From: Desulfomicrobium macestii
GTDB taxonomy: Bacteria > Desulfobacterota > Desulfovibrionia > Desulfovibrionales > Desulfomicrobiaceae
Reading direction: 5' to 3'
Assembly (NCBI RefSeq): GCF_014873765.1
Contig: NZ_JADBGG010000030.1
Coordinates: 1-56,819, forward strand
Length of the DNA stretch: 56,819 nt
Shown piece after piece: positions 8,710 to 17,475 of this stretch. The position numbers and the translations under genes are program-made. The notes beneath the pieces were generated by a model. That model worked only from the letters and a program-made list of their open reading frames with translations, was not told the DNA's origin and did not search any database. How positions within the stretch are numbered: the stretch's first letter is position 1; each line of letters begins with the position of its first letter.

Positions 8710-11069
8710 CGCCGGTCTCCGTTCAATGCGGGTACTATCCAAAGGGCCGTGATCATTGCCGTGCCCACTCCGGTCAAGACTGTTATGCCGATGGAGTGCA
8801 AGGCCGGGTGTCGAGCCAGCACGAGCACCCCAAACCCGCACAGCGTGGTCAATCCGGAAAAGAGCACGGCGCGTGCTGTCTGATGATGCGCGGATTGTTC
8901 CGAGCGGCAAACCATGAATATTCCGTAGTCAGCGCCAAGACCGATGATGAGCGGGAGAGAGACGATGTGGAAGAGGTTCAAGGCTTGTCCGAAGCTGTAC
9001 ATGACCGCGAGCACCGTGGTCACGCCCATGCCTATGGGCAAAAGGGCGAGCAGTGTTTTGCGCGGGTTGCGAAAGAGTATCGCATTGAGCAGCACCACTC
9101 CGGCCAGGGCCGAGCCACTGAAGCGCAAGACATCAATGCGCATTGCGCCCCCAAGCAGTTCCCGGAACCGGGATCCGGAAACAAATTGGGCTCCTAGCTC
9201 CCGCTCGGTGTAATCGCTTAGCAAAGCGGCATTTTTCATCGTGTCCGGAAGCAGGGTGAGGACAAGGAAGTCATCGCCATCGCGCATGGCCAGCACGTCC
9301 ACAAATTCCTGGATACCTAGTTCATGCAGTGACTCGCTTGAAATAGTTTCGGGCGAGGCACTGATGAATTCGGCAAACGGGCTGAATGCGGAACGGGAAA
9401 ATCCCAAGGCCTTTTGCTCGGTTTCCAGACGGGTAAAAGCTGATTGTCCGTTGACCTGCCAAAAGGCTTTCCAGCGCGAAATGTTTTGCAGTTGTGTCTG
9501 CATGGCGGGAAGGAGTGGGGCCAGGCTGATTATTGGACTTGTGGCATTATGAGTCTGCAGAAAACTCCAAACGCGGTCGTTTTTTTCGAGAGCGTCGTCG
9601 AATGTCCGAGCGCGAACAAAGATCAGGGCGAGATCACGCATGCTTCCCCAGATTGTTCTGGTGGCATCTTCTTCCGCCTGGACCTCTGTGGGAGTAAAGC
9701 TCATTGCCCGCAGGTCGCCGTTTATGCGTGTGTGCTGACCAAACCAGATTCCGGCACTCAGGACGACAACCCAAAGCGTTATGAGAGGCGCTACGCCAAA
9801 AGATTTATGAGTGTTGTGCTGAGTTGTGTTGGTCAGGCGGCCTTTCGTTGCGGTGATGAAGTGTGGCAGGATGAGCAGCGACATGAAAAAGGACGCAATG
9901 ATGCCGAAAAGGGAAAAAACGGCCAGCTGGCGGATGCCTGGGATGTCCGACACAAGAAGGGCGGCGAGGGCGGTGCATGAGGTCAAGGCGCCAAAGGTAA
10001 TGGCAGGAGATATTTGTGTAAGCGTATGCGCAGGGTTATGATTTTCATCGGCGCTTGAATTCTGCAACGCAAAGTAGACGTGCAGGGCGTAGTCTACGGA
10101 AATACCCAGGAGCACGGCGCCAAATCCAAGGACAATGCCGGAAATGGAGCCGTAGACAAGAGCGGTTGCTGTCCCGGCGACACCGACCACGCAGACCGGA
10201 ACCAGGAAAACATAAAGGCTTTGCCGGTTACGCATGAAAAGCAGGAAAATCAGGGCCAGCAGGATGAAGGCGGAAGGCAAAATGATTTTCAGGTCATCCT
10301 TGATGGCCTGCGCGTTGACGTGGGTATGGCGATGCCCGCCGACAAGCATGGCCTGCGCGCCTTCGGGCAGTGCTGCGACCGCTTTTTCATAGCTGCTCAT
10401 GACCTTGGCCGCGCCGAGCGAGTCGGTCATCGGGATATCCGTGTCAACCAAGATCAAGGCGTGATTGCCGTCACGGCTTACGAAATGACCGTTTTCAATC
10501 CTTACATCGGCCAGGCGCGACGGCGCTGCCAGTTTGGGCAGAACAATGTTCCGTATTCCCAGGGGATCTTGGCGGATGACCTTTTTCAGGGCTACTGCGC
10601 CAGGTGAAAGCAGGTCGCGTCTGTTTTGCTCCAGTGCGGTTTGCACATGCTCCGGGTCGGTCAATGCGTAGAGTGTTTTTGTGTCCTGTTCGGTCAGCAG
10701 GGCCGGAGCCAGAGGTAACAGCTTGGTGAGAAACGTCAGGGAAATGTTGCTCGGCGGACCGGTCAGTACGCGAGTGAAAACGCTTTCCCGGCGCAAGGCG
10801 GTTGCCAGGGTTTCGGCGGCCTGGGTGGGATTTGCGCCGGCATGACTGACTGTAATGGTCAGTCGCTGGGCAAATGGCGCCAAGCGCAACAGGGCAAAGT
10901 CGGAAGCAATTCGGCCGGAGTCGTCCGGAAACATGGTGCTGATATCTTCGCGCACAACCAGCCTTGAAACAAAGAGAGCGCAGGCGAAACAGGCAAGTGC
11001 GCAGAGTGCCAGCAGGAAACCCCGTCGGGGAGCGAGAAGAGCATAGGCGCGGCCAAACAGGTGAAACAT
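8706..11069 (-). CDS. MMPL/RND family exporter
   Basis: A 787-residue inner-membrane transporter built as two repeats. Each has one leading transmembrane helix (first at about residues 15-35), a large periplasmic loop and a five-helix bundle. The first bundle contains FGAVLLGISVDYALHVYF and the second VSLPLIIGLGADYGIFMV, matching the GxxxDY sequence of RND permeases. A homologous exporter with LolA and DUF3261 partners is standard in APE clusters and is thought to pass the polyene lipid out of the inner membrane. The gene lies 6 bases after the LolA-like gene and overlaps the lipoprotein gene. Confidence 0.9.
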   Translation of the reverse strand: MFHLFGRAYALLAPRRGFLLALCALACFACALFVSRLVVREDISTMFPDDSGRIASDFALLRLAPFAQRLTITVSHAGANPTQAAETLATALRRESVFTRVLTGPPSNISLTFLTKLLPLAPALLTEQDTKTLYALTDPEHVQTALEQNRRDLLSPGAVALKKVIRQDPLGIRNIVLPKLAAPSRLADVRIENGHFVSRDGNHALILVDTDIPMTDSLGAAKVMSSYEKAVAALPEGAQAMLVGGHRHTHVNAQAIKDDLKIILPSAFILLALIFLLFMRNRQSLYVFLVPVCVVGVAGTATALVYGSISGIVLGFGAVLLGISVDYALHVYFALQNSSADENHNPAHTLTQISPAITFGALTSCTALAALLVSDIPGIRQLAVFSLFGIIASFFMSLLILPHFITATKGRLTNTTQHNTHKSFGVAPLITLWVVVLSAGIWFGQHTRINGDLRAMSFTPTEVQAEEDATRTIWGSMRDLALIFVRARTFDDALEKNDRVWSFLQTHNATSPIISLAPLLPAMQTQLQNISRWKAFWQVNGQSAFTRLETEQKALGFSRSAFSPFAEFISASPETISSESLHELGIQEFVDVLAMRDGDDFLVLTLLPDTMKNAALLSDYTERELGAQFVSGSRFRELLGGAMRIDVLRFSGSALAGVVLLNAILFRNPRKTLLALLPIGMGVTTVLAVMYSFGQALNLFHIVSLPLIIGLGADYGIFMVCRSEQSAHHQTARAVLFSGLTTLCGFGVLVLARHPALHSIGITVLTGVGTAMITALWIVPALNGDRR

Positions 11070-11075
11070 GCCGCC

Positions 11076-11711
11076 TTACCTGAACATTCCGTCGTCAAGG
11101 GGGGTGTTCACTTGTGGATTTTTAAAAAGAATACGCGTGAGATCACCGCTTTGATCGTGAAGCTCCACTCTTTGCACTGTATTTGACGACAAGGAAAACT
11201 CGATGAGAAGATGTTTTAGCACTTGTGCGGTGTCAGAACTCTTGGGAACAAGTTTTAGTAAAACAGGAGAATCCGCCTCCAACGTGATGTCGTATTCAGC
11301 GGAAAGCCAGGCAAGATCAAAGGTGGCCCAGGCCAACAATTGTCTGGCGACAACATTCATGAGCGGGTCGTTGCGCAAGGAAAAAGACGTTCGGGTCGTT
11401 TCCGTCCAGCGTACCCCTTGATTTCCTTGCAGGGCAAAGCCTTCCGTAATGGGACTCAGATATTCCCAGCGGAGACTGTCAGGTTTGCGGAAAAGAAAGC
11501 GACCGCTTGAAACAATGGTTTCTTCGAAAACCGAGAGGCGATTTTCCTGCGAAAACTCGCTGGAAATACTTTCGACGGCAGTCGCCTGTGTTCGAAGTTT
11601 TTGGAGGACAGCGTCAATGTCCCGGATTTCGGCCAAGGCATGGGCGGAAAAAATGATGCCGAGGCCGATGGTCAGGATGAAATGAAAAGCAAGGGTGCGG
11701 CAGCGGCCCAT
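11076..11711 (-). CDS. LolA-like periplasmic lipid/lipoprotein carrier
   Basis: A 211-residue protein with a signal peptide (hydrophobic core after MGRCRTLAFHF, cleavage near SAHALA). The mature domain resembles LolA: SISSEFSQENRL, SGRFLFRKPDSLRWEYLSP and RWTETTRTS. It should form a half-barrel carrying lipid across the periplasm. Its position between dehydratase and MMPL exporter shows it is dedicated to this cluster's product rather than being the housekeeping LolA. The start overlaps the upstream stop as TAATG. Confidence 0.85.
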   Translation of the reverse strand: MGRCRTLAFHFILTIGLGIIFSAHALAEIRDIDAVLQKLRTQATAVESISSEFSQENRLSVFEETIVSSGRFLFRKPDSLRWEYLSPITEGFALQGNQGVRWTETTRTSFSLRNDPLMNVVARQLLAWATFDLAWLSAEYDITLEADSPVLLKLVPKSSDTAQVLKHLLIEFSLSSNTVQRVELHDQSGDLTRILFKNPQVNTPLDDGMFR

Positions 11712-12169
11712 TATGCATCTGCTCCCGGATTCTGAATTTCGGACGCAGGCACATAAAGTTTGATCTTGCCCCCGGCGATAGTCTCGCCGCCACGGTTGAT
11801 CGTGGCACGCACCACTGTATATCCGTCGAAGCCACCGAGTTCGATGGTTTCGATCTGCAGCAGGTCACCTGTTCTTGCATCGTCCAGACATTCGAAAGCC
11901 TGAACTCCAACCAGAAAGCCACTGGAGAAAAGTGCTCCTTTGCAGGCGAGTTTCCAGCCCTTCACAGCGGCAAAACTCTGGGCTGCGATTTCCACATAAC
12001 ACGCCCGGTCCATGCGCCCTTGGGCATCCACAAAAATATGTGCGGAAGTAAGTAGAAGTTCGCACAGCCCGCGTTCACCATCAGCTTCCAGTAGGCGGTC
12101 GATAAAGACCATCGGAAAATCATGCGGAAGGAAATGAACCGCTTTCGCAGGCAGGGATAAGGTGTTCAT
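11711..12169 (-). CDS. Hotdog-fold 3-hydroxyacyl-ACP dehydratase, second subunit
   Basis: A 152-residue hotdog protein starting FLPHDFPMVFIDRLLEAD, the N-terminal signature of FabA/FabZ-like dehydratases of APE clusters (ApeP type), with DRACYVEIAAQSFAA in the central helix. The canonical HFPG motif is absent, so it may need the catalytic partner at 7679-8056. AGGAAG precedes the ATG. It lies 12 bases after the SPASM radical SAM gene. Confidence 0.75.
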   Translation of the reverse strand: MNTLSLPAKAVHFLPHDFPMVFIDRLLEADGERGLCELLLTSAHIFVDAQGRMDRACYVEIAAQSFAAVKGWKLACKGALFSSGFLVGVQAFECLDDARTGDLLQIETIELGGFDGYTVVRATINRGGETIAGGKIKLYVPASEIQNPGADA

Positions 12170-12181
12170 GATCTGTTCTTC

Positions 12182-13225
12182 CTAGGCATGGTACGTTTTA
12201 TTGCGCCAACATAGAGGATCAGCGGCGAGGTAGTCTCCGGTGGCCTGGTAAGCCATTCCCCGGCAGCCATAACACTGCGCCTTCAGGTCGCACTGGGCGC
12301 ACGTGCCTTTGATGTTGCTGCGGATGTTGCGCAAATCATGAATGAGCGGACTTGTGCGCAGAATGTCCGAGAGCGGGGCTTGACGGATGTTTCCTGCGGG
12401 AATGTCCACTCCCGGACAGGGGTAGATATCTCCGGTTACGCTCACAGTGCATGAGTATTCGTGCCTGTCACAGCAAAAGGCGGCCACGGAGGGATGCGGT
12501 TCCCAAAAATTACCAAACCTTTGGGCGTCGATGTCGGCCAGTGTTTCAAAGATGCGCTCAAGTTCTTCGGGGTTCAGTTCAAGATCGGGATGTCGCCTGG
12601 CTCTGCCTTGCAGCGTCAGCATCTCGAAATATGGGATTATTCCGTGTTCCCTAAGCCAGATCCACATCGCAGGCAGTTCTTCCAGATTGTGCCGACAGAT
12701 CACGGTTTGTGCGCCGAGGGCCAAGTCCCTGGTGGGATATCCGGCCTCCATGAGCAGCGTAAGCCCGTTGCGTATTGCTGTGAATGCTCCCTTTTGGCCT
12801 GCCAGAATGTCTTGTACTTCAGGACGAAAGCTGTTCATTTTGATTACTGGTTTGACACCTAGGCGTATAAATGTCTGCGCAGCATCTTTGGTGATGAGCA
12901 TCCCGTTTGTAAATAGCTCTATTTCAACGCTTTTGGCATGTATATAATTTAGTACGTCAAATATTCCAGGATAGCAGAGTGGCTCTCCACCGCCAAGAAC
13001 GACTATTTTTTGAGCCCCAAGTTCCACCGCCTGGTCTATGGCAGAGAGAATTTCTTCGTATGAAAGCTCGTCAGCAATGGGATTTCCTGATTCTGCATAG
13101 CAATAAATACAGCGAAGATTGCACTCTCTTGAGAGTTCAAGCTCCATGGAGAGTAATCCATGTTTTTTCTTGCAATTCTCGATTTCTTCTTGGCTAAAAG
13201 AAGCGCCCCATCTTAAGCGAGTCAT
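12182..13225 (-). CDS. Radical SAM/SPASM domain protein
   Basis: A 347-residue radical SAM enzyme with ECNLRCIYCYAES (CxxxCxxC) near residue 34 and a SPASM-type auxiliary cluster domain: CDRHEYSC, YPCPGVD, TCAQCDLKAQCYGCRG, then a final Cys in DPLCW. SPASM proteins usually modify peptides or proteins, but some act on small molecules. Placement inside the polyene/lipid operon makes a modification of a pathway intermediate or carrier plausible; no precursor peptide gene is recognisable nearby. An AAGGA element lies upstream of the ATG. The substrate is unknown. Confidence 0.85.
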   Translation of the reverse strand: MTRLRWGASFSQEEIENCKKKHGLLSMELELSRECNLRCIYCYAESGNPIADELSYEEILSAIDQAVELGAQKIVVLGGGEPLCYPGIFDVLNYIHAKSVEIELFTNGMLITKDAAQTFIRLGVKPVIKMNSFRPEVQDILAGQKGAFTAIRNGLTLLMEAGYPTRDLALGAQTVICRHNLEELPAMWIWLREHGIIPYFEMLTLQGRARRHPDLELNPEELERIFETLADIDAQRFGNFWEPHPSVAAFCCDRHEYSCTVSVTGDIYPCPGVDIPAGNIRQAPLSDILRTSPLIHDLRNIRSNIKGTCAQCDLKAQCYGCRGMAYQATGDYLAADPLCWRNKTYHA

Positions 13226-13284
13226 TATAGATATTGTCCTTTAATAATTTTAAAATTTTATTTAAAATAGTAAATGGGCTTTAT

Positions 13285-13704
13285 CTATTGAATGCTTACT
13301 AGCTCGCGTTGTATTGCAATGTCGAGATTTTTAATCCAGTTGTTATACTGTCTGTGAATTGTTGATTTTTCTGGATTATATTTAAGATTGCTACTGTTGT
13401 CGTAAAGAATATTGTAATTTTTGTGGTTATAAATGATTTTGACCTCAGCTCTGTGAGTGCGAACATAGAGTTTTCCTATGATCAGTCCGGCCTCTTTTTG
13501 GGACATTTTCCAGCCAAGGTTTGTTCCAGCTTTGATTATGGCGTCACCAATTTTTTGCATATTGGGGTGGGCTTGGCTTGTTGTTACGATGGGAGCGTTT
13601 TCAATATTGCGAACGGGAACTGTGCGGCATCCCGAAATCAACAGCATGGCAATTGTCACAAGCATAAGGCTCAAGATGCGCAGGAAGGCTGAATTCTTTT
13701 TCAT
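13285..13704 (-). CDS. Small lipoprotein of unknown function
   Basis: A 139-residue protein with a clear lipoprotein signal: basic MKKNSAFLR, hydrophobic core and lipobox LLISGC. The mature part has a conserved-looking KYNPEKSTIHRQYNNWIKNL segment, which suggests a small alpha/beta domain binding near the membrane. It overlaps the PlsC-like gene by ATGA, so it is cotranslated with it. A homologous lipoprotein is seen in some APE-type clusters, but I cannot assign a function. Confidence 0.8.
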   Translation of the reverse strand: MKKNSAFLRILSLMLVTIAMLLISGCRTVPVRNIENAPIVTTSQAHPNMQKIGDAIIKAGTNLGWKMSQKEAGLIIGKLYVRTHRAEVKIIYNHKNYNILYDNSSNLKYNPEKSTIHRQYNNWIKNLDIAIQRELVSIQ

Positions 13705-14522
13705 TGTGTTTCCCTCGGGCTACAGGTTTGTACTTGTAAAATAGGGTCATAATGCAAAAAAGACTGTTCAAGATCTTTTAAGAACATTTTTTTGACATTT
13801 TTCCTTAGTTCTATGTGAGCTCTTTGGCCAAATTTCTTAAATTCGTTTGGGTCAATGGTAGGTAGCGTTCTAATTGAGATCGGGTTTGCTGTTATTAGAA
13901 ATTTTCCTTTGGGCAGGAACTTTCCAGAGCCATCGATACAAACAGGCACTATGGGGTGTTTAGATTCCGTGGCCAGTTTGAAGGCTCCGGAATAGAATCG
14001 GCCCAGTTGTCCATTTTTACTGCGAGTTCCTTCGGGGAAGATTATTATCGATATTCCCCGGTTTAGCTTTTCTTTGGCTTCGCAAACAAATTCTTCACAG
14101 GACATATTTTCACTGTTGATATATTTAGCTTGTCGCATGTAGTGGCCATAAAATGGAATTCGAAATGGCCATTGCCGGACTAAAAAAATTATATCGTAAA
14201 TCGGAAGAGCGCCCATGCAAAAAGCATCAAAAAAAGATTGATGATTGACAAGAATAATGCTTGGCTTTGGATAATCTGCTGCTTTTTTTGTATCTATTTT
14301 TATTTCTACAAATAAAGATGTTAGTATTACCCACATTCTCCCATAAATCCATATTATGCGACGAACAGCTTGGCCTTGACTATATTTTTTTGCTGTTCGA
14401 AGGATTAAATATAAGAATGGAGAAATTATAAAAATGAATAAATTTAATATTAGAAAGCCACAATAAAATCCAATATTTCTTAAAATAGATCTTAGCGTAT
14501 ATGGATTTTGTGATGTAGCCAT
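13701..14522 (-). CDS. 1-acyl-glycerol-phosphate acyltransferase family protein (PlsC-like)
   Basis: A 273-residue membrane enzyme with two N-terminal hydrophobic segments (about residues 15-45) and the PlsC motifs NHQSFFDAF (HxxxxD intact) and IIFPEGTRSKNG. It should transfer an acyl chain from ACP or CoA to a lysophospholipid or similar acceptor. It follows the second ACP by a few bases. Together with the LpxL-like protein at 3759-4655 it gives the cluster two different acyltransferases. Codon use here is more AT-rich than in the downstream half of the operon. Confidence 0.88.
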   Translation of the reverse strand: MATSQNPYTLRSILRNIGFYCGFLILNLFIFIISPFLYLILRTAKKYSQGQAVRRIIWIYGRMWVILTSLFVEIKIDTKKAADYPKPSIILVNHQSFFDAFCMGALPIYDIIFLVRQWPFRIPFYGHYMRQAKYINSENMSCEEFVCEAKEKLNRGISIIIFPEGTRSKNGQLGRFYSGAFKLATESKHPIVPVCIDGSGKFLPKGKFLITANPISIRTLPTIDPNEFKKFGQRAHIELRKNVKKMFLKDLEQSFLHYDPILQVQTCSPRETQ

Positions 14523-14528
14523 ATTTAC

Positions 14529-14786
14529 TCAGTTTAAAAATGCATTTTTTTTGTCGATCACATAGGAATGCAAATCGCAAAGTTGTCTGATCTTCAATAT
14601 TTTGGGATCCTTCCCTATTTTAATTCCGAACTCTTGCTCCAAAACAATGACCATGTCGACGGCATCCAGACTGTCGAGTCCCAAATCGTCCTTGAATGAG
14701 GCCGAGGGTACCAAGTCGTTCATGTCCAATTCGAATTCTTCTGCAATTGCGGCATTGGTACGCTCAATGATTTCATCATTCGTCAT
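14529..14786 (-). CDS. Acyl carrier protein (second copy)
   Basis: An 85-residue acyl carrier protein with FKDDLGLDSLDAVDMV around the phosphopantetheine Ser. The start at 14786 (MTNDEI) is set by the ATGA overlap with the ketosynthase stop; a longer frame to 14903 lies inside the ketosynthase gene. It pairs by position with the ketosynthase at 14783-16015 and precedes the PlsC-like gene. Confidence 0.92.
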   Translation of the reverse strand: MTNDEIIERTNAAIAEEFELDMNDLVPSASFKDDLGLDSLDAVDMVIVLEQEFGIKIGKDPKILKIRQLCDLHSYVIDKKNAFLN

Positions 14787-16015
14787 TCGAAAAATCTCCT
14801 TAGCACGATAGCGCAATTTACTCCGCCCAGTGCAAAGTTGTTTTTTATAATTGTTTGTAACACCTTGTTTTCTATCTGGCGTGGCAGTGCGACGGCAGAA
14901 CATTCCACGGCAGGGTTGTCAAGATTGCGGGTCGGGATGATTTGGCCGGTGCGCAACATTTTTACGCAGGCGATGAGTTCAAGCGCGCCACTGGCGGCCA
15001 TGGCGTGACCCATGTGACCCTTCAGGCTTGAAACGGGCGTGTGTGCTCCAAAAAGATCTCCGATGGCACGACTCTCGGCTTCGTCTCCCTGCACTGTGCC
15101 TGTGGCATGGGCGTTGACGTAGTCGATTTCGGCAGCGTTCAGCCCTGCTTCCGCAAGCGCCAGTTCCATGCAAAGCCGAACGGGTTCGGGGTCGGGATTG
15201 GCAATGCTTGACGCGTCGGAAGTGGATGCAAAGCCTGAAATTTCAGCCAGAATAGTCGCTCCGCGAGCTTGAGCGGAATCCAAAGATTCCAGTAGGAGGA
15301 GTCCCGCGCCTTCGGAGCACACAATGCCGTCACGATCTCGGTCAAATGGTCTTGGCGTGCATTGCGGTCGGTCGTTGTATTGTGTTGAAGCTGCCTGGAT
15401 GATGTCGAATGTTGCGGCTGTCAGCGGATGGAATTCGTCAGCGCCTCCGCAAAGCATGAGGTCTTGTTTGCCCAAGGCAATGGCTTCATAAGCCAGACCC
15501 ACTGCCTGACAACCAGTAGCGCAGGCGGCAGAGGGTGCAAGCGTGCGGCCAGCGATGCCAAGGGTCTGCGCAACGTTTGCCGCGCAGGAATGCCCCATGA
15601 TCTTGAAAAACAGCATGGACTTGATGCCTTCGATGCTTCTGTTTTTCAAAAAGTCTTCAAAAAAATCTTCCATGACGTCCACGCTTCCTACAGTGGAGCC
15701 CAGAGCGATCCCCAATCGTCCTCCGGTGCGGAGATCTTGGTCAACGTGGGCTTGATCCAGGGCCTCCTGCGAGGCGAGCAAGGCATACACCGACATGGGT
15801 GACATGGTGCGTCGAATTTTGCGTGGGATATCCTTGATGTCTATGCCTTGAACCAGGCCAGCCACGTGCGGACCGAGTCCTTGAACTTTTTCCAGGTCAG
15901 CAATGTATCGGATGGCACTTTCTCCATTCACCAGAGCTTGGAAGAGTCGCTCGGCACCTTGTCCGAAGGGGGAGACCGCACCCACGCCCGTGATCACAAC
16001 CCGTCTCAGTTGCAT
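14783..16015 (-). CDS. 3-oxoacyl-ACP synthase (FabF-like, active)
   Basis: A 410-residue ketosynthase with complete catalytic residues: SAACATGCQA (Cys), NAHATGTVQGD (His), LKGHMGHAMAASGA (Lys and His). It overlaps the FAD oxidoreductase gene by 10 bases and the downstream ACP gene by ATGA, forming a coupled ketosynthase-ACP unit separate from the unit at 2297-3749. It may initiate or extend a different part of the chain; the substrate is unknown. Confidence 0.9.
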   Translation of the reverse strand: MQLRRVVITGVGAVSPFGQGAERLFQALVNGESAIRYIADLEKVQGLGPHVAGLVQGIDIKDIPRKIRRTMSPMSVYALLASQEALDQAHVDQDLRTGGRLGIALGSTVGSVDVMEDFFEDFLKNRSIEGIKSMLFFKIMGHSCAANVAQTLGIAGRTLAPSAACATGCQAVGLAYEAIALGKQDLMLCGGADEFHPLTAATFDIIQAASTQYNDRPQCTPRPFDRDRDGIVCSEGAGLLLLESLDSAQARGATILAEISGFASTSDASSIANPDPEPVRLCMELALAEAGLNAAEIDYVNAHATGTVQGDEAESRAIGDLFGAHTPVSSLKGHMGHAMAASGALELIACVKMLRTGQIIPTRNLDNPAVECSAVALPRQIENKVLQTIIKNNFALGGVNCAIVLRRFFE

Positions 16016-17475
16016 GCTCTCAATTCCTTGCGAAGTTTGTTGTGACCGATGATAAATCCGCAGGTGAGAAATGCGGAGATCACTGCCCCAAGAAGGCCAG
16101 GGGCGACAATGGATTGTCCTGCGAGCAAGAGGCCCGGAATTCTTGTGGCGGGAGCAGGATTGAATTGATTCACAGTGTGGCGAATTCCATACAGGCTGCC
16201 GGTGGGCGTGTTCATGTAGTCTCGAAGCGTAAGTGGAGTCGCCCCTTCGACAAAACGAACAGATTCAAGTTCAGGAACGTGTTTAAGCAGAGCGGTTCGC
16301 ATATGATCAAGGCGCTTTTGTTTGTGTGCGCGGTACTCAAAGGAGCGTTTTCCGAGTTTTGATGATTTCCAGGCGGCCACGTCTTGTATTGAGCCGGGGG
16401 CTATAACGACAACGCCGCGTTTTTCACTGTCTTGCTTGGTGGACGCCAGGTACCACGGGCCCTGCTCAGGTAGGCGGTTTGGTTGGAAAAAATTGTCGAC
16501 ATCTGTTTCCGGGCATACAAAAAGATTGCTTCGCTCAAGTATTGGCAGAGGTTTTTCGGAAATTCCGAAAAGCATATAGGCAGAAGGGGTGTCGACAAGT
16601 TCGCGAAGGCGGCGGCTGAAGGTCGGGCGAAATGCACCATCCGGAACGAGTTCGAGGAGTTTGGCGGGATGAATTGTGCTTAGAATTTGATCTGTTTCGA
16701 TGATTTCATTGTCATCAAGAATTAACCCGCATATTTTTCCCGCAGGAGTCAGTTGCACCTGTTTCGCGCCATTCCCGTAACGGACTTCAATTTTTGAATC
16801 TTCAAGGGCGGCTTCAAAAGCTCGTACTACGCTCAGGCCACCACCGACGATGCCGTGAACTGATTGGTAATAGGAGCCCGCGATTTTTGCATGGTCCGAA
16901 AAGGCAATTTCCTGCGGAGGTACGCCGTAAAGCAGGGCGTGTATGCCAAGTACTGATTTAAGGAGCCTGTCATTGGTCAATTCGTTAAGATAGGTTTCCA
17001 GCGTGACGGGGCTTTCAAGAGTATCAACCGAAACTTTGTGCTCCAGATTCAGGAATGGTGAATGTTCGAAATTTTTGCGAACATCAGCAAGGTAAGTACG
17101 AATCGCCTTTGCTTCCCGAGGGAAATTTTCGCAAAGTCTTACTTGAATCTGTTCGTAGCCGACAGGGAGTTGGAATTCCACCTTCTGTTTGGGATACCGC
17201 AATCTGTCGAAACAATGAGGATCGAAAGGCGCACGCACAATACCCTTGAGGCCAAGATATTTGAAATATACGTCCAGGATTTCACCTGGTGCGAAGCTTC
17301 CAGTATAATGCAGTCCAGTGTCGAAATAAACACCTTGTCTAGAAAAGCCACGCACTGTTGGAGATGCAGATTGAAATTTTTCTACCAGGGTGACTTTGTG
17401 CCCTTGACGCGCGAGAAGCAGTGCTGCCGTCATGCCAGAAATGCCGGAGCCGATGATTACAAAGTCTTGTCGCAT
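16006..17475 (-). CDS. CrtI/phytoene-desaturase-type FAD-dependent oxidoreductase
   Basis: The 489-residue protein begins with the dinucleotide-binding motif VIIGSGISGMTAALLLARQG and ends with LLLAGQSIVAPGLLGAVISA, the FAD-anchoring C-terminus of carotenoid desaturases and isomerases. The gene is coupled by TAATG to one ketosynthase and overlaps another. Known relatives desaturate, isomerise or saturate polyene chains. APE systems do not require this enzyme, whereas proposed ladderane gene clusters of anammox bacteria contain phytoene-desaturase-like genes. It may therefore isomerise or further oxidise the polyene intermediate. Confidence 0.88.
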   Translation of the reverse strand: MRQDFVIIGSGISGMTAALLLARQGHKVTLVEKFQSASPTVRGFSRQGVYFDTGLHYTGSFAPGEILDVYFKYLGLKGIVRAPFDPHCFDRLRYPKQKVEFQLPVGYEQIQVRLCENFPREAKAIRTYLADVRKNFEHSPFLNLEHKVSVDTLESPVTLETYLNELTNDRLLKSVLGIHALLYGVPPQEIAFSDHAKIAGSYYQSVHGIVGGGLSVVRAFEAALEDSKIEVRYGNGAKQVQLTPAGKICGLILDDNEIIETDQILSTIHPAKLLELVPDGAFRPTFSRRLRELVDTPSAYMLFGISEKPLPILERSNLFVCPETDVDNFFQPNRLPEQGPWYLASTKQDSEKRGVVVIAPGSIQDVAAWKSSKLGKRSFEYRAHKQKRLDHMRTALLKHVPELESVRFVEGATPLTLRDYMNTPTGSLYGIRHTVNQFNPAPATRIPGLLLAGQSIVAPGLLGAVISAFLTCGFIIGHNKLRKELRACN

